A stretch of DNA of 64,000 bases from Cyanoderma ruficeps (GCA_008694505.1 VZDJ01000090.1:2535521-2599520); one strand, 5' to 3'; counted from the first letter of the stretch, positions 28,380 to 41,867 are shown. Program-made: numbers and translations. The notes: a model not told the origin generated them from the sequence alone.

Positions 28380-30044
28380 CTTTGGAACATGCCAGTACAC
28401 CAGCATCAGCAGCAGGCAGAGGAAAGAGAGAAAAAACAGTCTAAAGTGAAAGGAAGTGATACCATAACCAGCATCTAGAACAGCCAAGGTGAAGAAATTT
28501 CAGCAGATGCTTACCTTCCAATTGGGAGATATAACAAGAAAAATAATCAAAAAAGTAAAGGACGTGGGATGGATGGTGAGAAAGCAGCTGAGGCTTTTTT
28601 TAGATGCATAGTTTCTATGAGCAATCTAGACATTGCAATCCTTCTTAGTGGCCATTTATCACCAGTGGGCTCCATTCTGGCAGCACTGGATAGCTGGAAT
28701 GATGCCTTGAAGGATTGGCCCAGACTGCCACTGACAGAGAAAAACCCTCTGTGAAACAGTGCTGATAACAGCTTTTTCTACATGAGCAATCCTCCACCTT
28801 TTGTACAGAGTTCTGCAGCATGTTGTTTGTGGCTAGCTGCTCACATTTTTTAGGGAGCTGCTGTGGGGCTGGCTGAAACCAGACAGAAAAGCTGAAGGTA
28901 ACTTGAAGCTGCTGGTCTCTTCTCTCCTCAGCTGTGCCAAATTTACATATTTAACACTTGGCACAGATGGGAACTAAGCTTGCCATGATTAAATGCATAG
29001 AAAGTGAGATAAATGGTCTTTCAGGAGCAGAAGTAGGCCTGAAGACTTGTATTTTATTCTATAAATTTTCCTCTAGATTTTATTTTCTGTTTGGAGTGTA
29101 AACACATTCCCAATTAAAACCAAATATTTCCCATAACTCTAGGGAGAAGTAGGATTTGATGATTCAGTGTAGGGTCTGCTGATGAAAATGCTGATGGCAT
29201 AAACCCACTATAATCTGTTGCTTTTATAATTTTAGGGTTAGATTTAAGACTCCACATTTTCACAGATATTTTAAAATCTAATTCTAAAACTTCACAGCTA
29301 TGCAAAACACATTTCATAATTGTGTCTGACTCTTGCATGTTACTATGGAATATGTCAAGTGGAAAGACTCGAAACAGATGATCTGATTTTTCTCATACAA
29401 GTAAATGTTTAGATAGCCAACAAAGTATGGTAAAATTTAGCTCTATTGAAGTATTAATATTTCTAATACACAACACAATATAACAGTTATGAGTTACTGC
29501 GATCCTCTTAGCATCAAATTTTAAAAGGGATGTTGTAGGTTTATATTAAGAACTTCAGTTAACTAATGAAGTGCTTAATTTGAGCTCCTTGTGTTACCTA
29601 CATAACAAGCCTCCCAGGTGTTCCACATCTCTAAACACAAATGACTATTCAAACAAATAGCACCTGGCAGAAGGTACATTTAAGCTTAAATTGAAGTCTT
29701 ACTTATTGGTATGAACTTACTGAAACCAGAAAGAAAATAGCATACAAACTACACTTCAAGGGACTGCCAGAGAAACAATTTATTGCTCTGCTTGTTATGA
29801 TTTTTTACAGACTCAGCTAAGGGAATTACTTGCTGACCTCCATCCCAAAAGGAAAAAAACTTCATAAAACATTTTATTTCTGAGAAAGTGCCCGCACCTA
29901 GAGCATGTCAAGTTTCTTTTGCCAAGTTATAGAAACTCCATTGGCCGGCAAATAGTCATGCATTCCAAAAGCACTAGAAAAAGCCACAGGCAAAAAAACC
30001 AAAGAAACATATCAGGCTCATAAGCACAATGATTTGTTTCCTAC
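28380..30044 (-). other. STXBP5L: Intron between exons L and L2 (1.7 kb)
   Basis: It runs from GTAGGA to CCAAAG. No other element was recognised. Confidence 0.8.
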
Positions 30045-30196
30045 CTGCAGCAAACTGCCTGCTCTTGCGGGGTGAGCGGGGCTGGCGCTGGTATGGATCG
30101 CTGGATCCATAGAGGTCCAGGGTGCCCATGCTCAGCAGGACTGTCTTCTGCATGAAATCCACAACAGCCAAACCATTGCAGTTCCCAAAAGCCACC
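30045..30196 (-). CDS. STXBP5L: STXBP5L exon L: second propeller into hypervariable linker
   Basis: A 152-bp exon entering in phase 2 and leaving in phase 1. It reads VAFGNCNGLAVVDFMQKTVL, LSMGTLDLYGSSDPYQRQPR and SPRKSRQFAA plus one base, about human 655-704. The first part is a propeller strand, and QRQPRSPRKSRQ is the basic start of the linker, a candidate kinase target. The acceptor is TTTGCAG|GGTGGC and the donor is GCAG|GTAGGA. The phase-1 end matches the start phase of all three following linker exons. Confidence 0.97.
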
Positions 30197-31387
30197 CTGC
30201 AAAGAGAATCGTCCCTCAAAAGTGTTAGCTATATGTAATTAAATTCTGAAAACAATAATAATTGTTATTATGAACACTGAACAAACTTTTTCTTCAGGAG
30301 CTACTCAAGCTCACATTTTTTATTTCTTACAGATCTGTAACCCTTAATTTCAAAGACTGTTTTCTGAATCAACTTTCCAGAAAGCAGACTTACAACTTCT
30401 ACCAACTTTCTACACCAAACACATTGCAGTAATGTCTAAATGTTGCTTCACCGAACAATGTAATTCTAATAATAATGATATCAATTAAGCCTAAAAATCG
30501 GGATGTAGATCTTAGAAAGTGCTTATACATTCATATAAAATACAAATTAAAATATAAATAAAAATACATGTTAAAACATTCCTTTAAAGCTAAATGCAAA
30601 TGACAAATGAAATATATTAGGCTGTATTGTGGAGATACCCAAATCTGAAACGCATTTATAAAATTTCCTTCCAACTCTGTCAGCATATCTACAGCAATGA
30701 TTCCTGTTAAAATAGTCCCTACCCCTCTGAAATGCTTCTGCAAATGCATTGTGATGGTAGTTTGATTTATGGGCAAGATCTCTCTCCTTCTGTATCAGAC
30801 TGCAATTTTAAATTCCAGACAGAAAGGATTGCAGGTACAGCCACAAAGAAACTCAAAAACCCAAACCATGTTCAATCATATTCAGAATCACTTGCTATCA
30901 GGTTCTGTCATTTTATGTAAAAAGTGATTAAGATGATTAGCTCAAATCACTGCAAAATATTTAGGCAATTAATTCACACTAAAAGTCAGGTGTGCACTCA
31001 CCTCCACCTGACTCTTCTCAATGTATCTCCAAAATATCTGAAAGGAATTTGTGTGTGAAAAAACAACAATGCAGAAGAAAAATAATGAGGTAGAGGGAAA
31101 GCAGGGTAGCTAGGAAATTTTCTTGTGTCCTACCTTGTCTTACACTGGTTCTGTTATAAAAAAGAGGGTTCCCTATTGCAAATAAAAAGTAATATGTAAA
31201 GAAAAATGAAATTATTTTTCCTCAACTGACAAATAGCAAATGAAGGCACCATCTGCAATAGTGGCTTGAATGCCACTGGTTGTTACTACACTGTGTTTAC
31301 CACCTTTGTCTCAACACTGACTGCAGTACAGCATCTATGGAAACACTATGGATGCAATCTGATTTTTCCCCATTGACCTTTTTTTCC

Positions 31388-31600
31388 CCAGCTGGTGTCC
31401 CTCAGGGGCCCATAATGGGACCAGTACAGCTTAATGTCTTTACCAGTGACAGAGACAATGGAACTGAGGCCACCCTCAGTAAATTTGCAGACACCAAGCT
31501 GAGATGAGCCTGAGGGACAAGTGCCATCCAGGACCTGGACAAGCGTGAGAAAAGGGCTCATGAGAATGGAGGTAATGGTTTTAGACTAAAACAGGGTTGA
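31388..31600 (+). mobile_element. CR1 LINE reverse-transcriptase fragment, internally deleted
   Basis: The plus strand translates to GVPQGPIMGP, then TLSKFADTKL, matching the CR1 RT motifs that normally read GVPQGSVLGP and FADDTKL. One of the two catalytic Asp codons is missing and the frame is broken soon after, so it is inactive. A segment like the CR1 text after the RT core (GACCTGGACAAG) follows, then a jump to a GGTAATGGTTTTAGACTAAA-like stretch from nearer the CR1 3' end, implying an internal deletion. It lies antisense to STXBP5L. Confidence 0.85.
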
Positions 31601-32804
31601 TTGTACGTGTTCGTGAGCCCCTGCAATCTTGGTGGAGAAAAAAAAAAAGGAACGCAAATGACAAGTGTCAATCTCATCTATTAATACTTTAGGGAAAAAA
31701 AATTAGCCATTTGCACCTTGAAAATTATTAACCTAAGATTTATTAATTTTGGAAAACATGAGTCACAAGAAGAGCTAGTGATCATTTGCACTCCTGGTCA
31801 GTAATTTATCAAAATGTATCATTTCTGGCCTGTATTTTTCTAAACTCCTCTAATTTCACACAAGCATGGATCTAATATTTCTTATACCCAAACAAATTAG
31901 TTTAAAAAAGAACCAGAAATTGCTCATTAATAACACTTCTGAGGATGGGCAAAAACATCTAGAACAGCCATTACTATTAACAAGGTTAAAGATAAATTGC
32001 TAACATCCAAGTCCTTATGAAATCAAATACAAAATAAATTTCTCAGTTTTGAGCAATGAACAGAAATAGTTGATAGGTAATGTCCTATTCTGTTGGTAAA
32101 CCCTCATCAGACATTTCTTGGCTATTAATATGCAGATTAGCTGAAAACTGTTACCCCATGAGCTGGTAATAAATTTTCATTGACTGCTTTCAGTACAACA
32201 GAACCTACTTCAAAACAAATTTATTATTTGTATTTAACCTTGTTCCTCAAGGTTAACCTAGTTCTTCAGTTCTAATTGAAGCAATTTGTAAAATTTTCTT
32301 TTCTACTTTCATAGCAGGAAGAAGTTTTTGATGATTCATTTCAATGTAAATAAAACAGCTGTTAATACTTTTAATTTGTAGCCTTACTACTGTTAAAAGC
32401 AAACCAAATACATTAAATAAAATTTTGCAGTGTTTGAAGTCTTTCATCTTTGCTGGGAGTAAAGGTTTTTTTGCATCTCACTTTATTCCTGTTTCATGGC
32501 TGCAGTAAAACAGTTCCAGAAATCATAGTAATTAAAGGATACTGGAAACAGACTCTCCAGGACACACACCATTTTAATGTCTTCGACCTAGTTAAACTGA
32601 TTAGTACAGGAAGAAAAATTAGGCAAAAGATGACCCAGATAACTGTACAATTAGCATGGCAAAAAATTACATGTTCTCAGGCTTCATGCTGAAGTGGAAT
32701 AGGTTTTTCCACATTGTGAAGATAGATAACAGGTAACAATTAAAGTAGTAAACAACAGTTCTGATGAAAGGACTGTGCCTTGTCATAGACCTGAGGAAAC
32801 AGTT

Positions 32805-32838
32805 AAGAGAGACAAGAGAAAGGAAGAGAGAAGAGAGT
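32805..32838 (+). repeat. Purine-rich tract
   Basis: A run of A and G with a single C, of the type AGAGAGACAAGAGAAAGG, ends before a TCTACAG word. It is simple-sequence intronic DNA. Confidence 0.5.
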
Positions 32839-34067
32839 CTACAGAAAAAATGTAGAGAAAAAGACCTTTCTTAGGTAGATTTTGTAGGAAAGTTAAATTT
32901 AGGTTATCAGCCTACTTTATTCATACATGCATTTATTTCTGAAACAACCTTGTACTTAGCTTATGGTGTTTTAAAGTGTCCTATAAACTATTATTGCTCC
33001 AAGCAAAGTAAACAATTTAAAGCACTTGATTGAATGATTTAGGAAACCACTGTTGCCATTAGGAGAACCACAATCTATCAGAGTAGTTTACAAGTGAGAG
33101 AATGCTGATTGTTGGTGAGAGAATGTGATTATTCAGGCTGCCGTGAGGTCTGAGATCTGCAAGGGAGCAAATCAGGCAAAACCTAACCATTTACACAAGT
33201 GACAAATGCATCAAGGTATGGTAAAGAAAAGAAACTCCTAGAATTTATTAATAGGAAACAATCTAGAAATTCAGGCTGAAAACTTGAAAAAACAGCCCCC
33301 AGAACACAATATTTTTGCAGAAATCTAAAAACTCTGCATTAAACTGCCAGTGTCTGGAAAGTCCAGTGACTCACTGAAAATCAGCAGGAGTCAGCACCTA
33401 ACACACATTACAGCCAATAGTTTTATTGGCGTCACACCTACAGGGAAAACCATTTTAATATATCAGGGTGACTTTCAGTAAGAGAAAACATTAAAAATTT
33501 GCAAATAAACTGAACCTGAGGAAACAATTACAAACACTCATTTGTGTTGCCATCCAAAATACCGCATTTAAATGTTCCTTATCCAATTCTTAATTTTAGG
33601 TCACTGATTCTTGTGCAAACAGACATTAGCACAGACAAAAATGCTGCTCTCAGAAGACAATTTCCAACTAAGATATGATGTCATGATAAATGGCATTTAA
33701 CAGTTAATTGCTTCACCATTTTCCATTAAATGCATTTCACCTTGGTGAACCTTTCAAAATAATTTTGAAAAATACAGACTAGAAATGCAATTAGACCTTA
33801 TTTGAAAAGATGGGAAGAATGATGTGAAAAGATTTAGTCTTTTAAATAGGATTAGTAAAAATATTGGCACGAATGGCAGTTTAACATCCCATATTACAAT
33901 CCCTATGTCAGTTCAAATAATTTTTTCCCCTAGAAAATGCTGATATACAGCATCTTTGGAATACTTTGCTCTGACCTGAACTGTCTGGGGGAAATTTCAA
34001 AGTATAGTTGGAAAACATGCAATTCAGTGCAATAAACAATAAATCACCTTAATTCTCTGTTACTTAC

Positions 34068-34193
34068 AGTCCATAAGCAGAGTTAACAGCAAGACTGGTA
34101 ATCTGTTGTGGAGGCTCACCATCCACCCACACCAACTGGATAACGAGATCTGCCTGGTAGCCAGGAGGCATCCGCACAGGTCGAGCCTTAACA
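34068..34193 (-). CDS. STXBP5L: STXBP5L exon K: start of second propeller
   Basis: A 126-bp exon entering and leaving in phase 2. It reads VKARPVRMPPGYQADLVIQL, VWVDGEPPQQITSLAVNSAY and G plus two bases of Leu, about human 613-653. RPVRMPPGYQ and VWVDGEPPQQITSLA are near-invariant in tomosyns and lead into the C-terminal WD40 half. The acceptor is TTCTTAG|TGTTAA and the donor is GGACT|GTAAGT. Confidence 0.97.
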
Positions 34194-37100
34194 CTAAGAA
34201 GAAGAAGAGGTACAAAATAAGAACAAACAAACAAACATTGGGCCATCAAAAACAACTGTTTTGCATCATTATGAATTGTCAACTTGAATGGAAAACCTAA
34301 AATATTTTTGAGATTTTCAAAAAGGACGTTTATGTGTATTTGGAACTTCTTTTTCTTCTGAAGTAAACATGACAGAAAAATGCAAAGAGGCAAGAAAAGA
34401 TGAGAAGATACACCTTTCTGCAGTGGTCCCCACCAGAGGATATTAAAAACTTATGGACTTGACAAATCTATTTGCCCATGCAGTGCAAACAAGTCCTGTT
34501 TTATTTCTAGGACTATCATCACCTAATACGTGAATGAATGGTGCCTACACCAAACCTGCTGTAACTATTAACACCTGTTCCTACTGTGTTATGGCAAGTT
34601 CAGTGACTTGCAAAGCAGGAAGTGAAGGTGTACATTTTGAAGAGCTGAACAGCTCTGTATGACTGCTTTATGTGCTTTTTTGAGCAGTACAACAATGTGG
34701 GATACACCAAAAGAAAACATGCAATAATAGCAATACTTTGAGGTATTCATGTTAGTCATTAGCACACTCACGCTGTAGTAGTAATTTACAAGTAAAACCC
34801 ACTAGTCAGTGCATTTTCACTGTACCTGTTACTGGTGAGAGTGCTCGTATTGCACCCCTTTGCACGCAGGCATAAAATAGGGCAGTCTACTTCATGAGAA
34901 AGCCATTCCTCATCTATCCTCCAAATGGATTTCTTTAACAGCGGCTTGGCACACTCACTGTTCTATTTCTTTTCCCTGTAGTACTCTTCAGACCTTACAT
35001 GTGTATTTGTTTGGAGCAGTAATCAGGCACTTGGCATGGATATTGTCGCAGGAAAGACATGACAATGCAGCTCAGCAAGTGCTCAACCCACTACAGTTGG
35101 CAATGGCTTTGCATTGTTGTTTTCTATCAACAGCAAACCTCTGCTCAGAGCTTTGCAATTTCTGACCTGTTCTGCTGGCACTAAAGCTTTGCCCTTTTCT
35201 TTGTTCATATGATACATATCCACGAGCATTTCTGAAGTAATGCTATTCATACCCTTAATGAAGCAAGCCCTGGATTACCCAGGAGTATTTGTGCTGAGAA
35301 CAAAGGTGTGAACATCTGTGAACTCAAGCTGCTATGGGTGAGGGGTCCTTTGAGACCAGGATAAACTGAAACTACAGACAGGAGTTGTATACAGTAAAGA
35401 TGTATTATTTTCAAAGGAACTTCACAGCAAGCAGAAGCTGAATATTTTACAAACAGTCCTTCAGACTATCTTTGTGATGGAGCCCTTCAACTTCTAATGT
35501 CTGCAAATAAGCCTTCAAGAGGCATAATAGTGGTGATCTTTCCATCTTTACCCCATTTTCAGCTTTCAGCTCCTGCCCTTAAAAATGTCAGAAAAATATA
35601 GAAGAGGTAAATTAAATCCAAGAATCAGGACTTAGTCTAATGCCCTTTCAGTTGAGCTTTCCATCCATACTTTCTAATGGATAACTGATGGTGTGGGAGA
35701 ACACAAGAAGCAAGCACGCTGCTCCAACAAGCATCTGTCAAAGCAATGCATTTATACTTTCCTTCCTCTGAACAAGCTACCACGAGACTGACAATGGCTG
35801 CAGAATTAATCCTGATCTAAGTCATGTTTTGTAATGTGGTATTACTTTTCTAATGTGTTTTTAATTACATGCTGAAAAAGTTAGACAACTTGAAGTGCCT
35901 TCTAAGTTTTCTTTTGGATTCTGTCACCTGAGAGGAAAAAACAAATACCTTTCCCTCTAAATATTTTTCATTGTAAATCTGAGGATTTTGCTTTGATAAA
36001 AATGGATATTATTTCACAGGGATTTTCTCTAAGCATAGAATAAACTATAGGTGGTGAAAGACTACAATAAAGGACTAAAATAATTTCAGATTTCATGATT
36101 GAGGTTGTCATTCCCATGTTTCTATGACATCTTCCTGCTTAAGAATCTTGGTGTTATTTCCCTTGTTTCCCTAACCACGCTGCTTGAACAGTAATGCAGA
36201 TACTCAGTTCTGCACCTTGCTTTGGATGGCTTTTTATTTGAAGTGTTTATAATAAAAGCCTAAGCATACTGCAGGAGTATGAGCAGAAGGAATGTAGACA
36301 TTTCACTGATTTCCTTGACATGTTCTTGTTAGACTACAGCAAATTTCACTGTTGCAAAGTTTTGGTTTTTACTTTTTTTCACAAGATATTCACAGTTCCT
36401 TATCGCTTTGGAGTTACTTGACGCTACTGTCAAAAACCTTTGATTGACCTAATTTTGGGATGATACGAGAAGTCTGGGAACAAAGACTGACATTCTGGGT
36501 ACAGCTTTATGATAACAGCAATTTCATCAAAAGTATTTATCTGCATAATCACAAATCCATTGGTTTCTTAGGTTATTACAGCTGCCTATTTCACTGCAAA
36601 ATCTTCTGAAAGAAGCAGGAACAATATTTATTCCATACCGCTGCCTGCCTCTCTCGGTAACAGTTACTTTTGATTTCAGAAAAGCGCCAAGCTTTCATTA
36701 CTTCAGTCCTTCCAATTACTTTCTTCCTAGTAGCTATTCACAGACACAAACACATTCAGTCATTCTGACTTCTGGCTAGAAAGAAATGTGTAGTGCGGCG
36801 CGCCATTCATCTGCTGTAACAATGTTGTGAAGCAGATATGAAAATAAACATAATGGAGCCAGTTATGTACGTGTGTAAAATTTTATGCGCATTATCAATA
36901 CAGTTCAAGCTGTGCACTCACCCTCCAAGTGCAAGTGGCTGCAGCTTTATGCAAATATTGCTCTATTTTAGATTCTGTCCTGCTGCCCACCTGAATGACT
37001 TGCATATAAAGTCAACAGCATCACCCCGGTCTTCACTGGTTTTTAGGTTTTTTTCCTGTGTTTTCAGCACTACTTTCATTTTACCACCATAATTCTGCTT

Positions 37101-38544
37101 AGATCAGAAGTTCTTAGGCAGACAAGGCCTGCAGACCCAGCCAAGGTTTGGGGGGGAAATGTGAATAATTATATATCTTTCCTGAGAAGGACAATAGCAT
37201 ACATAAGTATACTTTTATCTAAATGTAGGACTGTACCAGCAGTTCTAGTTGTATAATTACTCTGACTTTGAAAAATCACTTCTCAGTCAAAACAAGATTG
37301 CAATTACCTTGTGTAAAATTTGACAAAAATCTATTGGCCAGCTTAATGTGAGATTATTTGATTTAAGAAAACTTCTAAAAACTAGCAAGCTGAACTTCTG
37401 TGGGTTCATGACAACTTTTCTGCCTCCAACATCAACAATTCCTCTCTTTCCCAGACAAAATCAAGTACAAATCTCTTAAGGAAAAATCTTAGTCAGTGAA
37501 ATGATTAAATTATTGCACTCTTCCTGATATCGATGTCATAAATAGATTTCACATTTGGATTTTTTTATAACTGATCTCTGCCTCTTCTGTTGATTTTCGT
37601 AGTCCAAATTAATGATTAAACTGAGGTCTGAAGTTCAACTGCCTGACTGAATAAGGTGGACAAATGAACAGAATGCCAAAAAATACATTTGCATTAATTT
37701 TACAAGGAAAATATCACAATATTGCTTTTAATTTCTAGTGCCATTTTCAGGAGCCAAGCAGCCCAAAGTATCTGCAAAATCAGGAAGTGTTCATTTTAAC
37801 TGCTTTTGAAATAATTGAGGCATTTAAAAGATTTAATAATAATTATACCAAAATAATAATGAATTCACCAAAATGAGAGTAACTGTTGTCAGCAATGCAC
37901 TCTAATTGCTGGAAAATTACAGTTTATAGAGTTTTGTACAGAATTCTTGTTTTAAACTATTCAAATCCATAATTATCTGCCTTATTAATAAGAACATATT
38001 AATCTACTCCAAAACAGTGATAATGTGTTCTACCAGAAAACAATTTGCTTCTTTCTAAAGATTAAACAAATATACACTTTGACACAGTGTGACTGTTTCA
38101 TAATTGTTTGAAAGATTGTTTCGTAAGTATGAACACAGTTTCCATGCGTTACACACCATAAAACTGCATACAGTTCTTTGTTAAAAAAATTAGTATTATA
38201 TTAATTAATCAAGGAGAGAAAGCTTTGCACATGCTGGCTTTTATGGCATTTTCTTCATGAATTATCCTCAGAAATTCCCTGAAGATTTACTCCTAGATCA
38301 CACTGGAAAATGACAGTCAAACCTTTATTGTAACAGTTTACATTCTTCCCAATTACTTCTATCTTTTTAAAATCCCATGTTGATTTTTTTGCCTTAATTA
38401 TTTTGTTTGTTCCATTTTATGGTTTATTCTCATTTTCTGTCACATACATACAATTAATCTCTTTTTCTTGGGAGCTGATGGATTGGCTAACAGATAAGAA
38501 TGCTTTTTAGAAAGATCAATATTTAAAAAATGACACAGACTTAC
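34194..38544 (-). other. STXBP5L: Intron between exons J and K (4.4 kb)
   Basis: It runs from GTAAGT to TTCTTAG. An isolated GGCGCGCC word lies at 36797-36804 in otherwise CpG-poor DNA. No exon or confident repeat was recognised. Confidence 0.8.
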
Positions 38545-38717
38545 CTAAGACATGGGATACTGTCCTTCATCGTTCCTTCACATGCTACAGTGTTGGTACT
38601 GCCTGAAAGGCTCTTTAAAGAAGGAAGCTGGGAGGAGGCATCTGGAAATGGAGGATTTGTTTCTGGTTCAGGAGTAATGATGTCTTCTACTTCACATTGA
38701 AGTCGTACCTCTAATGA
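38545..38717 (-). CDS. STXBP5L: STXBP5L exon J: acidic and Pro/Ser-rich insertion
   Basis: A 173-bp exon entering in phase 0 and leaving in phase 2. It reads SLEVRLQCEVEDIITPEPET, NPPFPDASSQLPSLKSLSGS and TNTVACEGTMKDSIPCL, about human 555-611. It joins the two propellers' strands and is rich in Glu, Pro, Ser and Thr, so it is probably a flexible surface loop with phosphorylatable residues (inference). It is more diverged from human than neighbouring exons. The acceptor is TTTAAG|TCATTA and the donor is CTTAG|GTAAGT. Confidence 0.95.
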
Positions 38718-41700
38718 CTTAAATAAATAAAAAGCAAAGTTATTGTTTCATAAGGAAAGCTGCTATTACTCAAAAAAAATATCAGTATGCCTTTTTTTTT
38801 AAATAACCCCCATTTATCATAATAATTTGCAGGCAAAGAATACTGTAATTTGTTATTTATACAGAGCAACAGCCATGTCAGATAGGAACTAGAAGGATCA
38901 TCAACTCTGTCTCCTGATTACTCAGACAACAGAGTCTCTACCAGACAAGTTCTAGCCAGGATGGATAAGCCTGACAATGTGAATAGTACTGATACATGAG
39001 CTTTATTTGCCCACAGGGGGGGCCAGGAAATCAGAGATTACAGCACAGACAGCTCTGTGTTCCTTAGAATGAACATGAGTTTGGTGGATTGCAGAAAGCA
39101 AAATTCAAACTAGTTACCTTTTGCTTTCCTTCTGGCCTCTCTAGAACGGGAAAAAGAGGCCAAACCACCCTACAGTCCTCTCCACTAATTCAGGAAATAT
39201 TAACTGAAGGACTCCCGGGAGGAACTGGACAGGAAGTTCAAATCTAGGTAAGTAAATACTGAGCAATTCTTTCTACTTTGTGACTTGTCCAAGGAAATCC
39301 TCATTTTGGAAAGAATAAAAACCAAGGTACAGCTCTCAAAGACACAAGATCGGGGGATTACTAGCTGAGCAGTAATTTCAGTGCCGCTACTTTGAAAGGA
39401 GTAGAAGCAATTACAGAGGTAGGCACTGCAAGCTCCATCTTAGTGATCTTTCACTGCGATGTCATCTGTACCAGAATGCAGATAAAAAAGCTAAATTTCA
39501 TGAGAATCAGGAGATAAAGGTGAGTAGCACTGAAGGGTCGCCTGTTTCTCAACCACTGTGCTAAAACACAAAAGATTTCAGAAAGAAGTTATTCTGTTCA
39601 ACCAGGAGAGAGAGTCCTTTCTCAAAATTTCACTTCTGTTTTCTTCTTTCAAAATCCATGGACATTTTGTGCCTGAATGAGTTAAAGAAACCTAGAGACA
39701 ACATTTGCCTTCAAAGACTAACGAGTGAAATATTGAGTTCAGGAAAATCTAATCTGGAAGTAATTGCAGCTGAGACAATTTATAATGCTGTTTAATCTTT
39801 ATGAAGGACTGAAGTAACTGTAGAAGAGCGTGTTCTTCTGCTTACCATGTTAGAAGTGCATCACTCTTCTTTAAATGTTTTTCTGTGTGTATTCCTTTTC
39901 CCACTAAAATTAATATTGTTAAGTTCTAGCTGTCGTGCATTTGAAGAGAGAAGGAAAAATTCAGGCTAAAAACATGACTGTGAACTTTTCTTATGTTTTG
40001 TCCCTGCTTTGACTGGACCTTAGGAAGGTTATAGAAATGTCAAACCAATTTATTTTGACACAAAGATATTTTGGGGTGATCTTATCACTAGGCTTATTGA
40101 TTCCCCTTTCTACATTCAAATGAGTGTAAACTTTTTCCTATGTTTCTTCTCAAGAGCTTTGAAGAGGAATTTCACTGAGGAAAGACTGCTCACTGAGAAA
40201 TTGATCATGTTTAATTAATATATCCTTTTGAGATAGGACGGAGTCGATTCATATAAGAAAACAAAAACAACAACAGCAAATGCTTTTTATGTAACTGCAG
40301 GGCAATGACACCAAGGTTGGATATGAAGGAGAATTTGTCTCCTTGCCTCCAGAATCTGATATGAAATGATGCAAATAATATTTCAGTTGAGGAAATTCCA
40401 GGCACAGCCTATGCTCTTAAGGCATATTCAGCTGCAGACTTCCCTGCTACACGGAGTAACTTTTGAGCAGCTCCCACACCTCTCATTTACCACAGGAAAA
40501 ACATTACAACACTGACATCAGAGCAGTCATACCAACGTGGGGGCCTTAAAATGCTGTAGATTGAATTCAAGGTAAATTCAGTCTGGCTGATAAGGAAGGG
40601 AGGACACAAAGTGCTTTGTACCTCAAGCAGCAAAGAAATCTTGAGACTGATCAGCTCAGTCTCAATATAGACAAAAACACACAGCCTAAAGTCAGGTGCA
40701 GATTCCAGCAAAGAATTCCATACTTTTGATTATAAAACCCTCACATCATTTGGAGCAAAGACTTGAATGCAAGCAGCAAAAATGCAGAAACAAAAGAGAA
40801 GGCCCATTTCAGAGATGCACAAAACCCAGGGGAATTCTGTGACTATGCCACCAAGATTACGTAACTTAATATTCAGGGAAAAATGCTTATTAATTACAGA
40901 TGAAATCTGAGAAACTGTCAATTTGCACATATTAGAACACTTTGGAAAATACCAGCAATGATGCAATTCAGCCAGAAATGTGAAGGCCAGGGAAAAAAGA
41001 TATTAAATTACAGATAATAAAAGATAAGGTGCACTTGCTGTGCAACAATGTAAGAATACTGAAATGGAGTAATTTTAGCAGCATTATACATGAGCTGGTC
41101 AGTAGTGTGAAATTACTGTTCATCAGCTTTAAACCTTTCCTGAAATGATACATTCAGGCAGCTTAATAATTGCCTGGGGGAGAGAAAAGAGTGGAAAACA
41201 AGAGAAGAATTACAGGTAACAAATATCCATGCAGAATGGCACATGGCTACAGATCAAAAATAACACAGGCTTTTGCCACAGTAGAATGTTCTAAAGTGCA
41301 TTAAAATAGCATGAAAAGGAAAGAACTATAATCAGGGAAGGTGACAAATAATCTGGCACTTCATATATTTTCCATCTTTAGGGAAGCAACGTCAGCATAA
41401 GCCAGAAAAAGATCAACTCTTTCTGTTTGGTTAAACCCACTGATAATTTTCAGTCTCATCATGAACAGAAATTAGAGATTAAATACTTGAGTTAAAGAAG
41501 AGCATTGTGCACGTACACAATGTACATTAACTGATAAAAACATACAGCAGACAGTAATTTTAGACCAGGTAAATACAACAGAGATTACTATATCATAAAG
41601 TCTTACAAGCAAACCATGCCTGAAAGCTGCACTGTATGTTACCACTGAAGCAAAAAGAACGTGGAGAGTAGGTTCCCAAACTCTCAGATTTTTGTCAGTA

Positions 41701-41867
41701 ACTGAAGTAGGATCAAGATTTCCCAGGAAAGGTTTAAAATGAAATGTCCCTAAACTAATATTTATATATTGCTTGTTATTTTTATTTAAGTACTTAAGCA
41801 CAGATGAAGCAAGGCAATTTGATTTAGAAATTACGTTCTCTTATAAGAGAGTGAAATGAGTACTTAC
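38718..41867 (-). other. STXBP5L: Intron between exons I and J (3.2 kb)
   Basis: Bounded by GTAAGT and TTTAAG. A 109-codon minus-strand open frame at 41472-41801 just below exon I contains a VTDKNLRVWEP word that superficially resembles a WD blade, but it lacks splice sites and family similarity. No transposon was recognised. Confidence 0.75.

Larger units (their letters stand above)
30197..34067 (-). other. STXBP5L: Intron between exons K and L (3.9 kb)
   Basis: Bounded by GTAAGT and TTTGCAG. A CR1 reverse-transcriptase fragment lies at about 31388-31600 and a purine-only run near 32805-32838. The rest is unassigned. Confidence 0.8.

Noticed and set aside
36797..36804. GGCGCGCC in CpG-poor DNA as a possible CpG island or promoter core
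   Set aside because: It is only eight bases with no surrounding CpG enrichment, and the position is deep inside an intron.
41472..41801. 109-codon minus-strand frame with a WD-like word VTDKNLRVWEP, next to exon I
   Set aside because: It has no matching position in tomosyn, no convincing splice sites, and exon I joins directly to exon J in the expected phase. The resemblance is probably chance.
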